From Psychrobacter cibarius (GTDB taxonomy: Bacteria; Pseudomonadota; Gammaproteobacteria; Pseudomonadales; Moraxellaceae), in the NCBI GenBank assembly GCA_030686115.1, contig CP131612.1, positions 186,001-250,000 on the forward strand: a stretch of DNA of 64,000 nt, in the 5' to 3' direction. Position numbers and translations under genes: made by a program. The notes under the pieces were generated by a model. The model saw nothing but the letters and a program-made list of their open reading frames with translations, had not been told where the DNA came from and ran no database searches. This document shows positions 1-8,966 of the stretch, piece by piece (the first letter of the stretch is position 1; each line of letters starts with the position of its first letter).

Positions 1-84
1 TATAAATCGAGTCCGCCACACTCTATGTTTTTAAAGAAACACGATAAATACTTAGCATCCCAACTATTAAACGATAAGCAGTGA
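1..84 (+). CDS. 3' end of an upstream gene (partial), possibly gph
   Basis: Frame 1 is open from the first base to a TGA at 82-84, giving a tail of 27 residues ending in LLNDKQ. It stops 8 bases before the ATG of the next gene, as expected for an operon. In many gammaproteobacteria yciK follows ubiG and gph, so the phosphoglycolate phosphatase gene is a plausible owner, but the tail is too short to identify. Confidence 0.5.
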   Translation, partial: YKSSPPHSMFLKKHDKYLASQLLNDKQ

Positions 85-92
85 GTAATGCC

Positions 93-929
93 ATGAGTGA
101 CAATATTAATCAGCTGGCTAATCAGCAAGACAACCAAAAAACTGTTCAAAGTCTACCTCAACCGTTAACTCATAACGATATTCGCAACTTTGTGCCATCT
201 GATAATTGTTTAGATGGTAAGACTATTCTGGTCACGGGGGCAGGTGACGGTATCGGCCGCGTTGCCGCGCTGACTTATGCTCGCTATGGAGCGACAGTCC
301 TGTTATTGGGACGTACCAGCAGCAAGCTTGAATATGTTTATGATGAGATTGAAAGTCTTGGTGGCAAACAGCCTGCCATGCTACCGATGAATCTAGAAGG
401 AGCAACCTATGCTGAGATGCAGCAGTTAGAGGGGTTGATTAATAAAGAAGTCGGTCAGCTCGATGGTATCTTGCACAATGCGGGCATGCTTGGGCAGCTA
501 ACCCCACTTGAGATGTATGACGTCGATACTTTTGCACAAGTTATGAAGGTAAACTTTACCTCGACGTTTATGCTCACCCAAGCACTGCTACCACTACTTA
601 AAGATGCTGAGAATGGCTCTATTGTTTTCACCTCTAGCACGGTCGGTACACATCCTCGCGCGTTCTGGGGTGCTTATGCGCTGTCCAAGCAAGCCGTAGA
701 AGGCATGAGTGATATCTTTACCCAAGAGACGCAGAATACGACTAATTTACGTTTTAACTGTGTCAATCCTGGTGGCACTCGTACCAATATGCGCGCCCAT
801 GCTTATCCAGGAGAGAATCCTATGAGCTTAAAAACGCCTGAAGATATCATGGCAGGCTATGTCTGTTTGATGAGTGACTCCAGTATCGGGGTACGTGGTC
901 AAGTGGTTGAGCTACAGCCAAAAGATTAG
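93..929 (+). CDS. yciK: YciK-type short-chain dehydrogenase
   Basis: NAD(P)-dependent oxidoreductase of the classical SDR family; the substrate of YciK enzymes is not established. The nucleotide-binding motif TGAGDGIG lies near residues 48-55, and NAG (in HNAGMLG), a Ser in FTSSTVG and YALSK form the usual SDR catalytic set. About 40 N-terminal residues rich in Gln and Asn precede the Rossmann fold, longer than in E. coli YciK. I prefer the ATG at 93; the frame also allows a GTG at 81 that overlaps the stop of the preceding gene. It is probably co-transcribed with that upstream gene. Confidence 0.85.
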   Translation: MSDNINQLANQQDNQKTVQSLPQPLTHNDIRNFVPSDNCLDGKTILVTGAGDGIGRVAALTYARYGATVLLLGRTSSKLEYVYDEIESLGGKQPAMLPMNLEGATYAEMQQLEGLINKEVGQLDGILHNAGMLGQLTPLEMYDVDTFAQVMKVNFTSTFMLTQALLPLLKDAENGSIVFTSSTVGTHPRAFWGAYALSKQAVEGMSDIFTQETQNTTNLRFNCVNPGGTRTNMRAHAYPGENPMSLKTPEDIMAGYVCLMSDSSIGVRGQVVELQPKD

Positions 930-1090
930 CCATGTGATTTTTTGCTAGGAAATGTCATTATTTAGAGCATTTATTCGCATACTTTCAGATTGAGGCATGC
1001 TCTAGCAGGTTGCAATTAATTATAAACAACCCCATCTATTTGTTATTAAAGCGATTTTCAATATCTAATTATCGTAAATAGGATAGAATT

Positions 1091-1357
1091 ATGGCAGGTG
1101 GTTGGTCAAGAGATGGTGCTGAGCATGAGCAAATGGATGCAACGGTAAATGATGCATTAGAGCGGGCACGACGTGCGTTGCCAACTGGCATCAGTGCCGA
1201 GATGTGTGATGAATGCGGCAAGCCTATTCCAGAAGCACGGCGCTTAGCAGTGCCTGGTATTCAGCATTGCGTCAGCTGTCAGACAGAACTTGAACAAGAG
1301 GCGAGAGCTGCTGAGCTGTTCAACCGGCGCGGTAGCAAAGACAGTCAATTACGTTAA
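1091..1357 (+). CDS. DksA/TraR-family C4 zinc-finger protein (YbiI-like)
   Basis: A small protein of 88 residues with a CDEC...CVSC zinc-binding motif near residues 39-61 (Cys-X2-Cys-X17-Cys-X2-Cys), the signature of the DksA/TraR zinc finger. It is much shorter than DksA (about 150 residues) and lacks the long coiled coil that enters the RNA polymerase secondary channel, so it belongs with the YbiI/TraR-sized members. Their role is not well defined. It ends at a terminator shared with the converging COG0523 gene. Confidence 0.8.
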   Translation: MAGGWSRDGAEHEQMDATVNDALERARRALPTGISAEMCDECGKPIPEARRLAVPGIQHCVSCQTELEQEARAAELFNRRGSKDSQLR

Positions 1358-1367
1358 AAAAGAAAAA

Positions 1368-1412
1368 GGGCAGACATTGCTATATCGAACAGCAATGTCT
1401 ACCCTTTTTTTG
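1368..1412. terminator. Bidirectional intrinsic terminator
   Basis: A perfect 14-bp stem (1368-1381 with 1391-1404) with a 9-base loop is flanked by an A-run on the left and seven T on the right. It serves the zinc-finger gene on + and the COG0523 GTPase on -. Confidence 0.9.
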
Positions 1413-1419
1413 TTTATTA

Positions 1420-2676
1420 CTATATAACCAGTGCCATTAGTTCACGGTCGCAGGTATCCCAATCGATAGAAGGTAGCGTCTCTATAGAAGATAAAAATGC
1501 TGTCCTATCTTTTTCTTCTGAGCGGTCGCTTTCTACCGCTGTATCGTTGTCGTTATTAGCATTTGCATCCAACTGTAATATAATCTCTAGCCGACTATCA
1601 ACTTGTGCGCTGACCGTACTGGTGGTTAAGCTGTCAGGGGTAAAATTGATTTGTAGCCAGCCATCAGAGGTATGCACCACACCTTTGATACGTTGCCAGT
1701 TCGGTAGCGTTAATAACCAACTCTGTAACTCATCCGCTTTTAATATGTAGTGCGCTGGCAGTCGCCAACCCGCCAACTGTAACTCTTGCTGTTTCTCATG
1801 ATAACGGTAAGGTAGCTCAATATCTGTACTGGTCTGCGGATCATCTTTTTTTGTAAAAGCGTCGGATGACAAGGTGGTCGATATCGATAGGGCATTACTC
1901 TGCGGTTGCAAGCTAGTAGTCGATTTTTGAGGGTGAACAATATTGACTGTGCGTTGTTTCGAGATAACCTGACTGGACTTGGTAAGCTGGGTTTTCAGCT
2001 CTGACACGCTTGATTCTGATAAAAGAATATTGGATGAGTCATTTGTATCATGAGATATATGCTCAGATGCTGCCCAAATAATTTTTACCTGTGCATTGAG
2101 CTTGGCTATCCATTGTTGCAGTGCTTGCTTTTCGCTCTCGCTTAATTGAGCATAGCGATTAATGACCAACACATCGGCATCACGGACATGCGCTTGAAAA
2201 CCGTCATAATGACGATATTTATCTTGCTGCCATTGCACGCCACTCAGTACCGTTATTACTGCTTGCATATTGAGCGCTGTTTGCCAATGCGGTGCACTGA
2301 GCTGCATGATAAGCTCACGTGGATGAGCAAGCCCTGTGGGTTCGATGAGCAACCGCTGTGGATGATGCTCACTAAGCAGCCGACTGATAGCAATTTGTAA
2401 TGGCAGCTGACTGGTACAACAAATACAGCCACCACTGACTTCTCGTATCGCAATATTATCTTGCTCAGGCTTACTATCTTTCGCACTTGCCAGCAGCGCA
2501 CCATCAATACCAATACGACCAAATTCATTGATTAGTAATGCCCAGCGCTCATCGGCAGGTTTGATAGCAAGCAGCTGATTAATCACTGTGGTCTTGCCAG
2601 CACCCAAAAACCCTGTCACCAAGGTGCAGGGTATGTTTTGAAAAATAATAGGTTTTTTCACAGAGACACTCATCAT
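1420..2676 (-). CDS. COG0523 (CobW/YjiA/ZigA-like) G3E GTPase
   Basis: A metal-handling P-loop GTPase of the G3E family. The Walker A motif GFLGAGKTT is near residues 20-28, and the metal-binding CxCC motif (GGCICC) follows near residue 85. Members deliver zinc, cobalt or another metal to client enzymes; the client cannot be read from this sequence. A Ser/Thr/Gln-rich linker (about residues 215-290) separates the GTPase from a CobW C-terminal domain around residues 295-345, and the tail is acidic. It lies downstream of ompR in the same direction, but a hairpin separates them, so they are probably separate transcripts. No Zur-type operator was recognised. Confidence 0.88.
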   Translation of the reverse strand: MMSVSVKKPIIFQNIPCTLVTGFLGAGKTTVINQLLAIKPADERWALLINEFGRIGIDGALLASAKDSKPEQDNIAIREVSGGCICCTSQLPLQIAISRLLSEHHPQRLLIEPTGLAHPRELIMQLSAPHWQTALNMQAVITVLSGVQWQQDKYRHYDGFQAHVRDADVLVINRYAQLSESEKQALQQWIAKLNAQVKIIWAASEHISHDTNDSSNILLSESSVSELKTQLTKSSQVISKQRTVNIVHPQKSTTSLQPQSNALSISTTLSSDAFTKKDDPQTSTDIELPYRYHEKQQELQLAGWRLPAHYILKADELQSWLLTLPNWQRIKGVVHTSDGWLQINFTPDSLTTSTVSAQVDSRLEIILQLDANANNDNDTAVESDRSEEKDRTAFLSSIETLPSIDWDTCDRELMALVI

Positions 2677-2734
2677 ATAGGTCGTATTTGTGAGTAATCA
2701 AACACTGCCTATATTAAATGGAAATGATATTAGC

Positions 2735-2784
2735 GTGTGTCCTCAATTCAATCGATAATCGAAATTTTCAAAATGAGGACACAC
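2735..2784 (-). terminator. Inverted repeat after ompR, probable terminator
   Basis: GTGTGTCCTCA at 2735-2745 is perfectly complementary to TGAGGACACAC at 2774-2784, around a 28-base AT-rich loop. It sits directly after the ompR stop. No T-run follows, so termination would be weak or protein-assisted. Confidence 0.5.
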
Positions 2785-2795
2785 ATAGTCAAAAG

Positions 2796-3554
2796 TTACT
2801 CACTTTTAACGGTTTCTACTTCGGCTTCGTCAGGAACGAATACGTAGCCTACACCCCAAACGGTTTGGATGTAACGCGCTTGTGAAGGGTTGTCTTCAAT
2901 CAAACGACGCAAACGTGATACCTGTACGTCGATAGAACGCTCCATCGCACCCCATTCACGACCACGCGCAAGGTTCATCAGCTTGTCACGGGTTAATGGC
3001 TCACGTGGATGCTGCACCAGTGCTTTTAGCACCGAAAATTCACCTGTCGTTAAGGTAACAACATTGCCGTCACGTTTAAGCGTACGTGTCGATAAATCAA
3101 GCGTCCACGGTCCAAACTCAACCACTTCAAGCTGATGGCTTGGTGCGCCAGGCAGCTCGCGATTTTGACGACGTAATACCGCTTTGATACGAGCCAATAG
3201 CTCTTTTGGATTAAATGGTTTTGGCAGATAATCATCTGCGCCCGCTTCTAGACCAGCGATACGATCGGCATCACCACCTTTGGCTGTCAGCATAATGATA
3301 GGAATGTCACCATTGTCTTCACGTAGACGCTTACAGATACTGATGCCGTCTTCGCCTGGCAGCATCAAATCGAGTACCACCAACGAGAAAAGCTCACGCT
3401 GCAACAGCTTATCCATTTGACTACCATCATGAGCCGTACGGACGACAAAACCGTCGTCTTCTAGAAAGCGCTGTAATAAAGAGCGCAAGCGTGCATCGTC
3501 ATCAACGACTAAAATTCGTTGAGTTAAGGTATCAGGGCTGTTATTTTCAGACAT
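2796..3554 (-). CDS. ompR: OmpR-family response regulator
   Basis: A two-component response regulator of 252 residues. The receiver domain (about 12-128) has the acidic pair in VVDDDARL, the phospho-acceptor Asp near 62 in VVLDLMLPGEDG, and the conserved Lys in DYLPKPF. The winged-helix DNA-binding domain (about 148-243) ends in IQTVWGVGYVF. Identity to enterobacterial OmpR looks high over the whole length. No sensor kinase gene follows: the next gene is a COG0523 GTPase. The start has an AGAGGA ribosome site. A Correia-like repeat lies 67 bases upstream and may affect its promoter. Confidence 0.92.
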   Translation of the reverse strand: MSENNSPDTLTQRILVVDDDARLRSLLQRFLEDDGFVVRTAHDGSQMDKLLQRELFSLVVLDLMLPGEDGISICKRLREDNGDIPIIMLTAKGGDADRIAGLEAGADDYLPKPFNPKELLARIKAVLRRQNRELPGAPSHQLEVVEFGPWTLDLSTRTLKRDGNVVTLTTGEFSVLKALVQHPREPLTRDKLMNLARGREWGAMERSIDVQVSRLRRLIEDNPSQARYIQTVWGVGYVFVPDEAEVETVKSE

Positions 3555-3620
3555 ACAGGCATCCTCTTATAAAAATTATTATTAGTAGAAATTATCGTTA
3601 ACAGTCAAGGCTAAAGGTTA

Positions 3621-3725
3621 TATAGTTAAAATGATATAAAAAAAATACGGTGTCAGGCTCGTTGAGTCTACTATTTATAGTATTTTAACGTGCTTTCCTC
3701 GCTAAATTATCTTGAATCGACTATA
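3621..3725. repeat. Correia-like inverted-repeat element, copy A
   Basis: A 105-bp element beginning TATAGTTAAAATG and ending GAATCGACTATA. Its core (about 3646-3687) is nearly identical to the reverse complement of copy B at 44618-44725: TACGGTGTCAGGCTCG followed by a TACTATTTATAGTA palindrome. Terminal TATAGT..ACTATA ends and the core order match the Neisseria Correia repeat as I remember it. It occupies the ompR upstream region. Confidence 0.75.
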
Positions 3726-4060
3726 CAAAAAACCTGAGCAAAAAAACTGTCTTTATTCAATGAGTGGTCAAAAGTAAAGGTCCGTCTCAATCCATCATAA
3801 ATTTGAATACTATTGTTCAATGCGTCAGCGCGTACCAATATTTGCGCCTTGGATACTTTAGTGTATAAGATTGCACCACTAATTGCATCACCCATCAGGA
3901 TAAATGCTGTATGCGTTTGTTTAACAAAGCGACAGAACCTATGATATGAGACGATTTTCGCCGTAAAACTAGCGATAAATAACGAAAAGATAAAAAGGAT
4001 TTTTATTCATGCAGCTTTTGCTATAATGCAAAACTACATTTCTCAACGATTGATACGTCT
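3726..4060. other. Gap between ompR repeat and tex
   Basis: No convincing gene. A 62-codon minus-strand frame (3707-3895) runs into the repeat and lacks a ribosome site. The right end carries the tex promoter region. Confidence 0.6.
4022..4027 (+). promoter_or_regulatory. Putative -10 box for tex
   Basis: TATAAT in the context GCTATAATGC, 33 bases before the tex ATG. The -35 region is poor (T-rich only), so this is a suggestion. Confidence 0.45.
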
Positions 4061-6610
4061 ATGAGTAGCACTGATACCTTAACGCCATCTCAAACCTCGA
4101 CAAATGCACAGGTTTTGGATGCAACCACACACGCGAATATTCACGACAAGCTTGCTCGCGCGCTTGGCATTAAGACTGCTCAAGTCAATGCGTTTGTCAA
4201 ACTTTACGATGAAGGCGCGACCGTTCCATTTATTGCCCGTTACCGTAAAGAAAAGACGCAGAATCTTGACGATGCGCAATTGCGTGCGCTTGAGAAGTCT
4301 CTTAATTATGAGCGCGACATGGCCACCCGTCGCCTCAAAATTACCGAGCTGCTCAGCACGCAGGGCAATTTGACCGACGAGCTGCAGACGCGTATCGATA
4401 ATGCGACGTCGAAACTTGAGCTTGAAGATATTTACTTGCCATACCGCCCACGTCGTCGTTCTCCTGCCGCCAAAGCACGTGCTGCTGGTCTTGATGTGGC
4501 AGCGCAAGCCGTCTTGACGCAAGAAATCACGCCGACAGAAGCACTGGCAGACTATCAAGTTCAATCGAGCATTACCGATGATAGTGGTAATGAGATCGAA
4601 GTTGATTTTAGCGATATCACCAAGCAATTGGCTGGCGTACAAGCCATCATCGTTGATGAATGGACGCAGGCTTTGGCTTTGCTAGACAGCTTGCGCAGTG
4701 GCTTTGCCAAGACGGCCAGTATCGTATCTGCCGTTGCCAGTGAAGAAAAACGCGAAGTCGGCGAGAAATTCAAAGATTACTTCGAGCATAGCGAAAGCCT
4801 TGCGCGTCTGCCGAATCATCGTTTATTAGCGATGCTACGTGGTCGTCAAGAAAACGTCTTAGGCCTCAAAATAGAAGGCGAAGACGCACCCTTTATCGAA
4901 AAAATTATTAAGCACTTTAAGATTGATACCAAAGCACCTACTGAGCGTCAAGAGTTTTTGATAGAAGCGGCGACCAGTTTATGGAAAGACAAATGGCGTC
5001 CGCATATCGAGCATCGTTTATTGACAGAAAAACGTCTGACTGCTGAGGCCGATGCGATTGACGTATTTGCCAATAATTTACAGCACTTATTAATGTCAGC
5101 GCCTGCCGGTCGCAAAGTAATTTTAGGCGTTGATCCTGGCATTCGTCATGGCGTAAAAATGGCCATCGTCGATGCTCAAGGTCACGTCATGTTAGACAGT
5201 GAAGACAAGCCTGTCGTCGCAACCGTTTATCCATTTGCCCCTGATAATAAAATGGATGAAGCCAAAAAAGTCATCGATGAATTATTAAGTACTTACAACG
5301 TTGATTTGGTGGCTATCGGTAATGGTACGGCGAGCCGCGAAACAGATGCGATGATTAAAGAAATTTTGGCTGCCAACTCTGAGTTACAAGCCAAATCAGT
5401 TATCGTCAATGAGTCAGGTGCTTCTGTTTATTCAGCCAGTGAGCTTGCCACTGATGAGCTTGGTAATTTAGACGTTTCTGTACGCGGTGCGGTTTCTATC
5501 GCCCGTCGCTTGCAAGACCCTTTATCAGAATTGGTCAAGGTTGATCCAAAAGCCATTGGCGTTGGTCAATATCAGCATGATGTCAACCAAACGCAATTGG
5601 CAGATAGTCTTGATAAAGTCACGCAAGATAGCGTAAATGCGGTTGGCGTTGATGTAAATACTGCAAGCCCTGCTATCTTGACACATATCGCTGGTTTGAA
5701 TAAAAACGTCGCGCAGCAAATCGTGACCTATCGTAAAGAGCATGGTGCTTTTGAAAGTCGTGAATCATTAAAAAACGTTCCACGCTTAGGCGCTAAGACC
5801 TTTGAGCAAGCAGCAGGCTTCTTGCGTATCCATGGTGGTAGTAATCCTCTTGATGCCACTGGTGTGCATCCAGAAAGCTATGCGCTGGTCGATAGCTTAT
5901 TGGCACAAACTGGTAAAGCATTGCCAGAAGTCATCGGTAATGACGGCGTACTAAATACGATCGATACTACTGCATTGGCTGCTAATGATGACAATATTAG
6001 TGTAACTGCTATCATCGATGAGCTAGCCAAACCAGCACGCGACCCACGTCCTGAGTTTAAGACTGCTAACTTCCGTGAAGACGTTAACAGTATTAAAGAC
6101 TTGAGTGAGGGCATGCAGCTTGAAGGCGTGGTGACCAATGTGACAGCCTTTGGTTGCTTCGTTGATGTTGGCGTCCATCAGGATGGTTTGGTACATATCT
6201 CACAAATGGCCAATGACTTTGTCGCTGATCCGATGAACCGCGTCAAGCCTGGCGATATTGTTTCGGTACGTGTCATCTCTATCGATGAAAAACGTGGTCG
6301 TATTGGCTTTAGTATGAAGCCAGAATCTGAAAAGCCTGCGCGCCCAGCAGCGAAATCGGCTGAAAGTACTGGTAATGATGAGAAAGTCAGTCGTCCACGT
6401 AGCGATCATACAAATAGCAAACGCCCAAACAGTAGCCGTCCAGCGACTGATAAGCGCCCGTCGAAATCTCGCGGTAATCGTCAGGATAAAGACAATGCTA
6501 ATAACGATCGTAGCAAAGCGCCAAGGGCTGATAAAGCAGAAGCACCTAGCAAAATGGGTACGCTTGGGGCGCTGTTACAGGAAGCTGGCGTGACTAAAAC
6601 CAAAAAATAG
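4061..6610 (+). CDS. tex: Tex-type S1 RNA-binding transcription accessory protein
   Basis: Tex is a cytoplasmic nucleic-acid-binding protein related to eukaryotic Spt6, implicated in transcription and stress tolerance. Domain order is typical: an N-terminal helical Tex domain, a YqgF/RuvC-like fold starting about residue 353 (LGVDPGIRHGVK), tandem helix-hairpin-helix motifs around 530-600 (NTASPAILTHIAGL), and an S1 domain around 680-755 (GVVTNVTAFGCFVDVG). The C-terminus carries a basic, low-complexity extension (about 757-835) rich in Lys, Arg, Ser and Asn before a conserved last segment (MGTLGALLQEAG). At 849 residues it is longer than E. coli YhgF (773) mainly because of that tail. It ends at a strong terminator and stands alone. 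Confidence 0.95.
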   Translation: MSSTDTLTPSQTSTNAQVLDATTHANIHDKLARALGIKTAQVNAFVKLYDEGATVPFIARYRKEKTQNLDDAQLRALEKSLNYERDMATRRLKITELLSTQGNLTDELQTRIDNATSKLELEDIYLPYRPRRRSPAAKARAAGLDVAAQAVLTQEITPTEALADYQVQSSITDDSGNEIEVDFSDITKQLAGVQAIIVDEWTQALALLDSLRSGFAKTASIVSAVASEEKREVGEKFKDYFEHSESLARLPNHRLLAMLRGRQENVLGLKIEGEDAPFIEKIIKHFKIDTKAPTERQEFLIEAATSLWKDKWRPHIEHRLLTEKRLTAEADAIDVFANNLQHLLMSAPAGRKVILGVDPGIRHGVKMAIVDAQGHVMLDSEDKPVVATVYPFAPDNKMDEAKKVIDELLSTYNVDLVAIGNGTASRETDAMIKEILAANSELQAKSVIVNESGASVYSASELATDELGNLDVSVRGAVSIARRLQDPLSELVKVDPKAIGVGQYQHDVNQTQLADSLDKVTQDSVNAVGVDVNTASPAILTHIAGLNKNVAQQIVTYRKEHGAFESRESLKNVPRLGAKTFEQAAGFLRIHGGSNPLDATGVHPESYALVDSLLAQTGKALPEVIGNDGVLNTIDTTALAANDDNISVTAIIDELAKPARDPRPEFKTANFREDVNSIKDLSEGMQLEGVVTNVTAFGCFVDVGVHQDGLVHISQMANDFVADPMNRVKPGDIVSVRVISIDEKRGRIGFSMKPESEKPARPAAKSAESTGNDEKVSRPRSDHTNSKRPNSSRPATDKRPSKSRGNRQDKDNANNDRSKAPRADKAEAPSKMGTLGALLQEAGVTKTKK

Positions 6611-6630
6611 TTAATGTTAATAGTGATAAA

Positions 6631-6658
6631 AAAGGCAGCCATTAGGCTGCCTTTTTTA
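6631..6658 (+). terminator. Intrinsic terminator of tex
   Basis: AAAGGCAGCC (6631-6640), a 4-base loop ATTA, then GGCTGCCTTTTTTA. Perfect 10-bp stem and T-run. Confidence 0.93.
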
Positions 6659-6772
6659 TGGAATGTATCTAAAGATAGAAATTGTTAATGAACACTGATA
6701 ACTGCTCAAACCTAACTCGCTGAATAACCTCTTTTCAATGATTTCAGCTAACAGCGGGATTTGTATCGTATT

Positions 6773-7168
6773 CTATAATTCTTCTGTGGCTTCTTCAGCT
6801 TCTTGTAATTCTTCTTGTGTGTCTAACGAGTCTTCTTCTTGCATCGCTTCTTCAGAATCTTGAATCACCTCTTGTTCGGCAGCCATTGCTTCTCGCTCCG
6901 CTTGAAGCTCAGTAGTCATCGGCTGTTGCTCAGCACTGTTGTTAACGTTTGCTCTTGAGATAATCTGTGTCTCACTAATCTGAAATGGGCTAGATTGATT
7001 GTCTGCTGAGGCATTATTTGTATTGTCAACTTCCATCTCAAGTGTGGTGGCGGTAGCCGCTGCTTGCACATCTACTGCCGCAGTATCAGCAGGTGCTGCC
7101 ATCGCCAAACTTGGGATAGTGAGCGCAGCGCCAATCAGTAGCGATAAAGATAGAGTACTTTTTTTCAT
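6773..7168 (-). CDS. Secreted acidic, Glu/Gln-rich protein of unknown function
   Basis: 131 residues with a clear Sec signal peptide (MKKSTLSLSLLIGAALTIPS, cleavage after AMA near residue 24). The mature part is very acidic. Residues 80-131 are dominated by Glu, Gln and Ala (for example EEAMQEEDSLDTQEELQEAEE) and may be disordered or form a coiled coil. No family is recognised. The start is supported by AAGGAATTG upstream. The signal peptide and ribosome site make it a real gene; the function is unknown. Confidence 0.75.
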   Translation of the reverse strand: MKKSTLSLSLLIGAALTIPSLAMAAPADTAAVDVQAAATATTLEMEVDNTNNASADNQSSPFQISETQIISRANVNNSAEQQPMTTELQAEREAMAAEQEVIQDSEEAMQEEDSLDTQEELQEAEEATEEL

Positions 7169-7652
7169 TAATCAATTCCTTAATTTACAATCTTATAATG
7201 TCAGCTTAAAAAATTTCAAACTTGACGCTTATGTTGCTAACTGCTGTATACAGCCGTTGCATATTACACATTCATTTAGTAATTCAAATCTATATATTTA
7301 ATATATCTAACATTTAATTGATAGACAAAATAAAATCATGATAACCATTAAGAGACTATCATGATGGATTTGGATAAAGAGCTTTATAAGCTGACCTAAA
7401 TCAGTGATAAAAATCTAAAGGGGAGAATACCAATTAAACAAGCGTTAGTTCAGTAGTCCATAGATTAAAATTCTAACAGACGGATGTTAGCAGGTGACTT
7501 TGTGCAACTATTGTATGGTTATTGTCAGATAGGAAAATAGCATTATTTTCTACTTTCCCATCTCTAATTTTCCCATCTCTAATTTTCCTATCTCTAATTC
7601 TTATACCAATGATGTCTCAACGAATCTCGTTCGTCTGTATTTCATTAAAGTC
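7169..7652. other. 484-base gap between two secreted-protein genes
   Basis: It holds an inverted repeat ATCATGATA (7335-7343) / TATCATGAT (7357-7365) and a 3-copy 15-bp tandem repeat at 7554-7598. No gene or clear terminator seen. Confidence 0.6.
7554..7598. repeat. 15-bp tandem repeat, three copies
   Basis: TTTCCCATCTCTAAT occurs at 7554-7568 and 7569-7583, and with one change (TTTCCTATCTCTAAT) at 7584-7598. It lies just beyond the 3' end of the 279-residue secreted-protein gene. Confidence 0.9.
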
Positions 7653-8492
7653 TTATTCAATAACGATATACTTGCCAGTGTTTGGATCAATGACGCGTTG
7701 TTGAGTGCTGCTACTAGGAACACGAATGACTGGGAAGGTTTGATTGATTTCAGTATTTTCGATGACATCCGCATCTGCTTCTTCACCAACGATTACAGTA
7801 CGGTTAGCCTCGTCTTCGATAGCAATGGCTGTACCTGACGCTGTGTTTACTCGCTTGATTTGATCTTTCGGTACGATGATGATTTCTTTGACACTATATT
7901 TAGTAGGGCGGATAACACGTGTGGTTTCAACGATGACAGGCTCTACACGGCGATCTTCGATAATCGCGAGTTGTGCTTCTGTTGCTGTAGCTTCTTTTGT
8001 TTCGCTCATAATAGGCGTTGGAAACTTGGCACCGAAGTGGTTATCGCACTGCTGCATGCTTAAGCGTACTGGATTGCCAGCCTTATCCATATAGACGTTG
8101 ACAGGCATATCAGCGGCGATAGGGACGTATTTTCCAACCAATGCTCCCGAAACACCATAGCGACCATTTGACTGCCCAACCCCTAAATCACAAGCACCTG
8201 CTGAGTAATCACTGGCTGTTAAGTTGTTTGCATTGACCACCGTTTGAGGAATCATTACTTCAGACAAGCGCATTTTTTTGACAGTCGCTTCACCTGCTTG
8301 GCGCTTTGGGTTTTGATAAGTATAAGGGGTATAAAATTTGGCCGAACCGTCTTTGACAGCGGTGACACACTCCTCATAACTGTCATAGCCAACATTACCG
8401 TGGCTATCGGTAGTCATAGCAGCGTTAGCAGAGCTTGCAAACATAGCAAGACTGGATGTTATCACGGCAGCGGTCAATATATTTATTTTCAT
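7653..8492 (-). CDS. Secreted protein of unknown function, 279 residues
   Basis: A Sec signal peptide (residues 1-24, ending SSANA) precedes a domain with conserved-looking elements YDSYEECV, KFYTPYTYQNPK and GNPVRLSMQQCDNHFGAKFP. Two Cys pairs could form disulfides in the periplasm. The second half is rich in Val, Ile and Thr and lies between acidic segments. I do not recognise the family. The start is supported by AAAGGACAT at the correct spacing. The gene stands alone, reading the same way as the neighbouring secreted protein at 6773-7168. Confidence 0.78.
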   Translation of the reverse strand: MKINILTAAVITSSLAMFASSANAAMTTDSHGNVGYDSYEECVTAVKDGSAKFYTPYTYQNPKRQAGEATVKKMRLSEVMIPQTVVNANNLTASDYSAGACDLGVGQSNGRYGVSGALVGKYVPIAADMPVNVYMDKAGNPVRLSMQQCDNHFGAKFPTPIMSETKEATATEAQLAIIEDRRVEPVIVETTRVIRPTKYSVKEIIIVPKDQIKRVNTASGTAIAIEDEANRTVIVGEEADADVIENTEINQTFPVIRVPSSSTQQRVIDPNTGKYIVIE

Positions 8493-8966
8493 TGTTATGT
8501 CCTTTTAATTAGATGAGGGTCTATTGATTTATTACAAATTTATGATAAACAAGTAAAACTTAATTTTTATTAATATGATTTTTATTGCACTAGAAAATTA
8601 CTCTGACGCGTTTAAAGCCGCAATGAAATTTTAATGAGCCAATTACTTCTCTCAAAGCTGCTATACAATATGGGATAAAAAAATATGAGGTAAAAAATTG
8701 CCTAACCTTTTTTATCCTACGTCATTCACTGCAATATGGCTGTGACATTACTCTAGAAATGTGTAGCTTAATGTATTAAAAAGGCAAGAAGTGCCAATAT
8801 CGTTTACCAAAGAATCACGTTATTATTATTTATTAACAATCGCTCAAAAGATTTCAATCTGAATAATGAGAAAAAATAGGCAATAAAAAACCGTATCTCG
8901 TTGCTAAGATACGGTTATTAATTAGATATTAAGAAGTAGATTGCTTCGATTTATAAATAGGTAATC
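8493..8966. other. Gap of about 470 bases
   Basis: It contains only the terminator at 8883-8916 and AT-rich sequence with the presumed promoter of the 279-residue secreted protein. No gene seen. Confidence 0.6.
8883..8916 (-). terminator. Intrinsic terminator of the reductase gene
   Basis: AACCGTATCT (8889-8898) pairs with AGATACGGTT (8907-8916). On the minus strand the stem is followed by TTTTTTATTG, so it serves the gene ending at 8967. Confidence 0.9.

Noticed and set aside
3707..3895. 62-codon minus-strand frame between ompR and tex
   Set aside because: No ribosome site, its 3' end is Correia-like repeat A, and no recognisable motif.
4079..4642. 187-codon frame opposite tex
   Set aside because: It lies wholly inside tex with no ribosome site.
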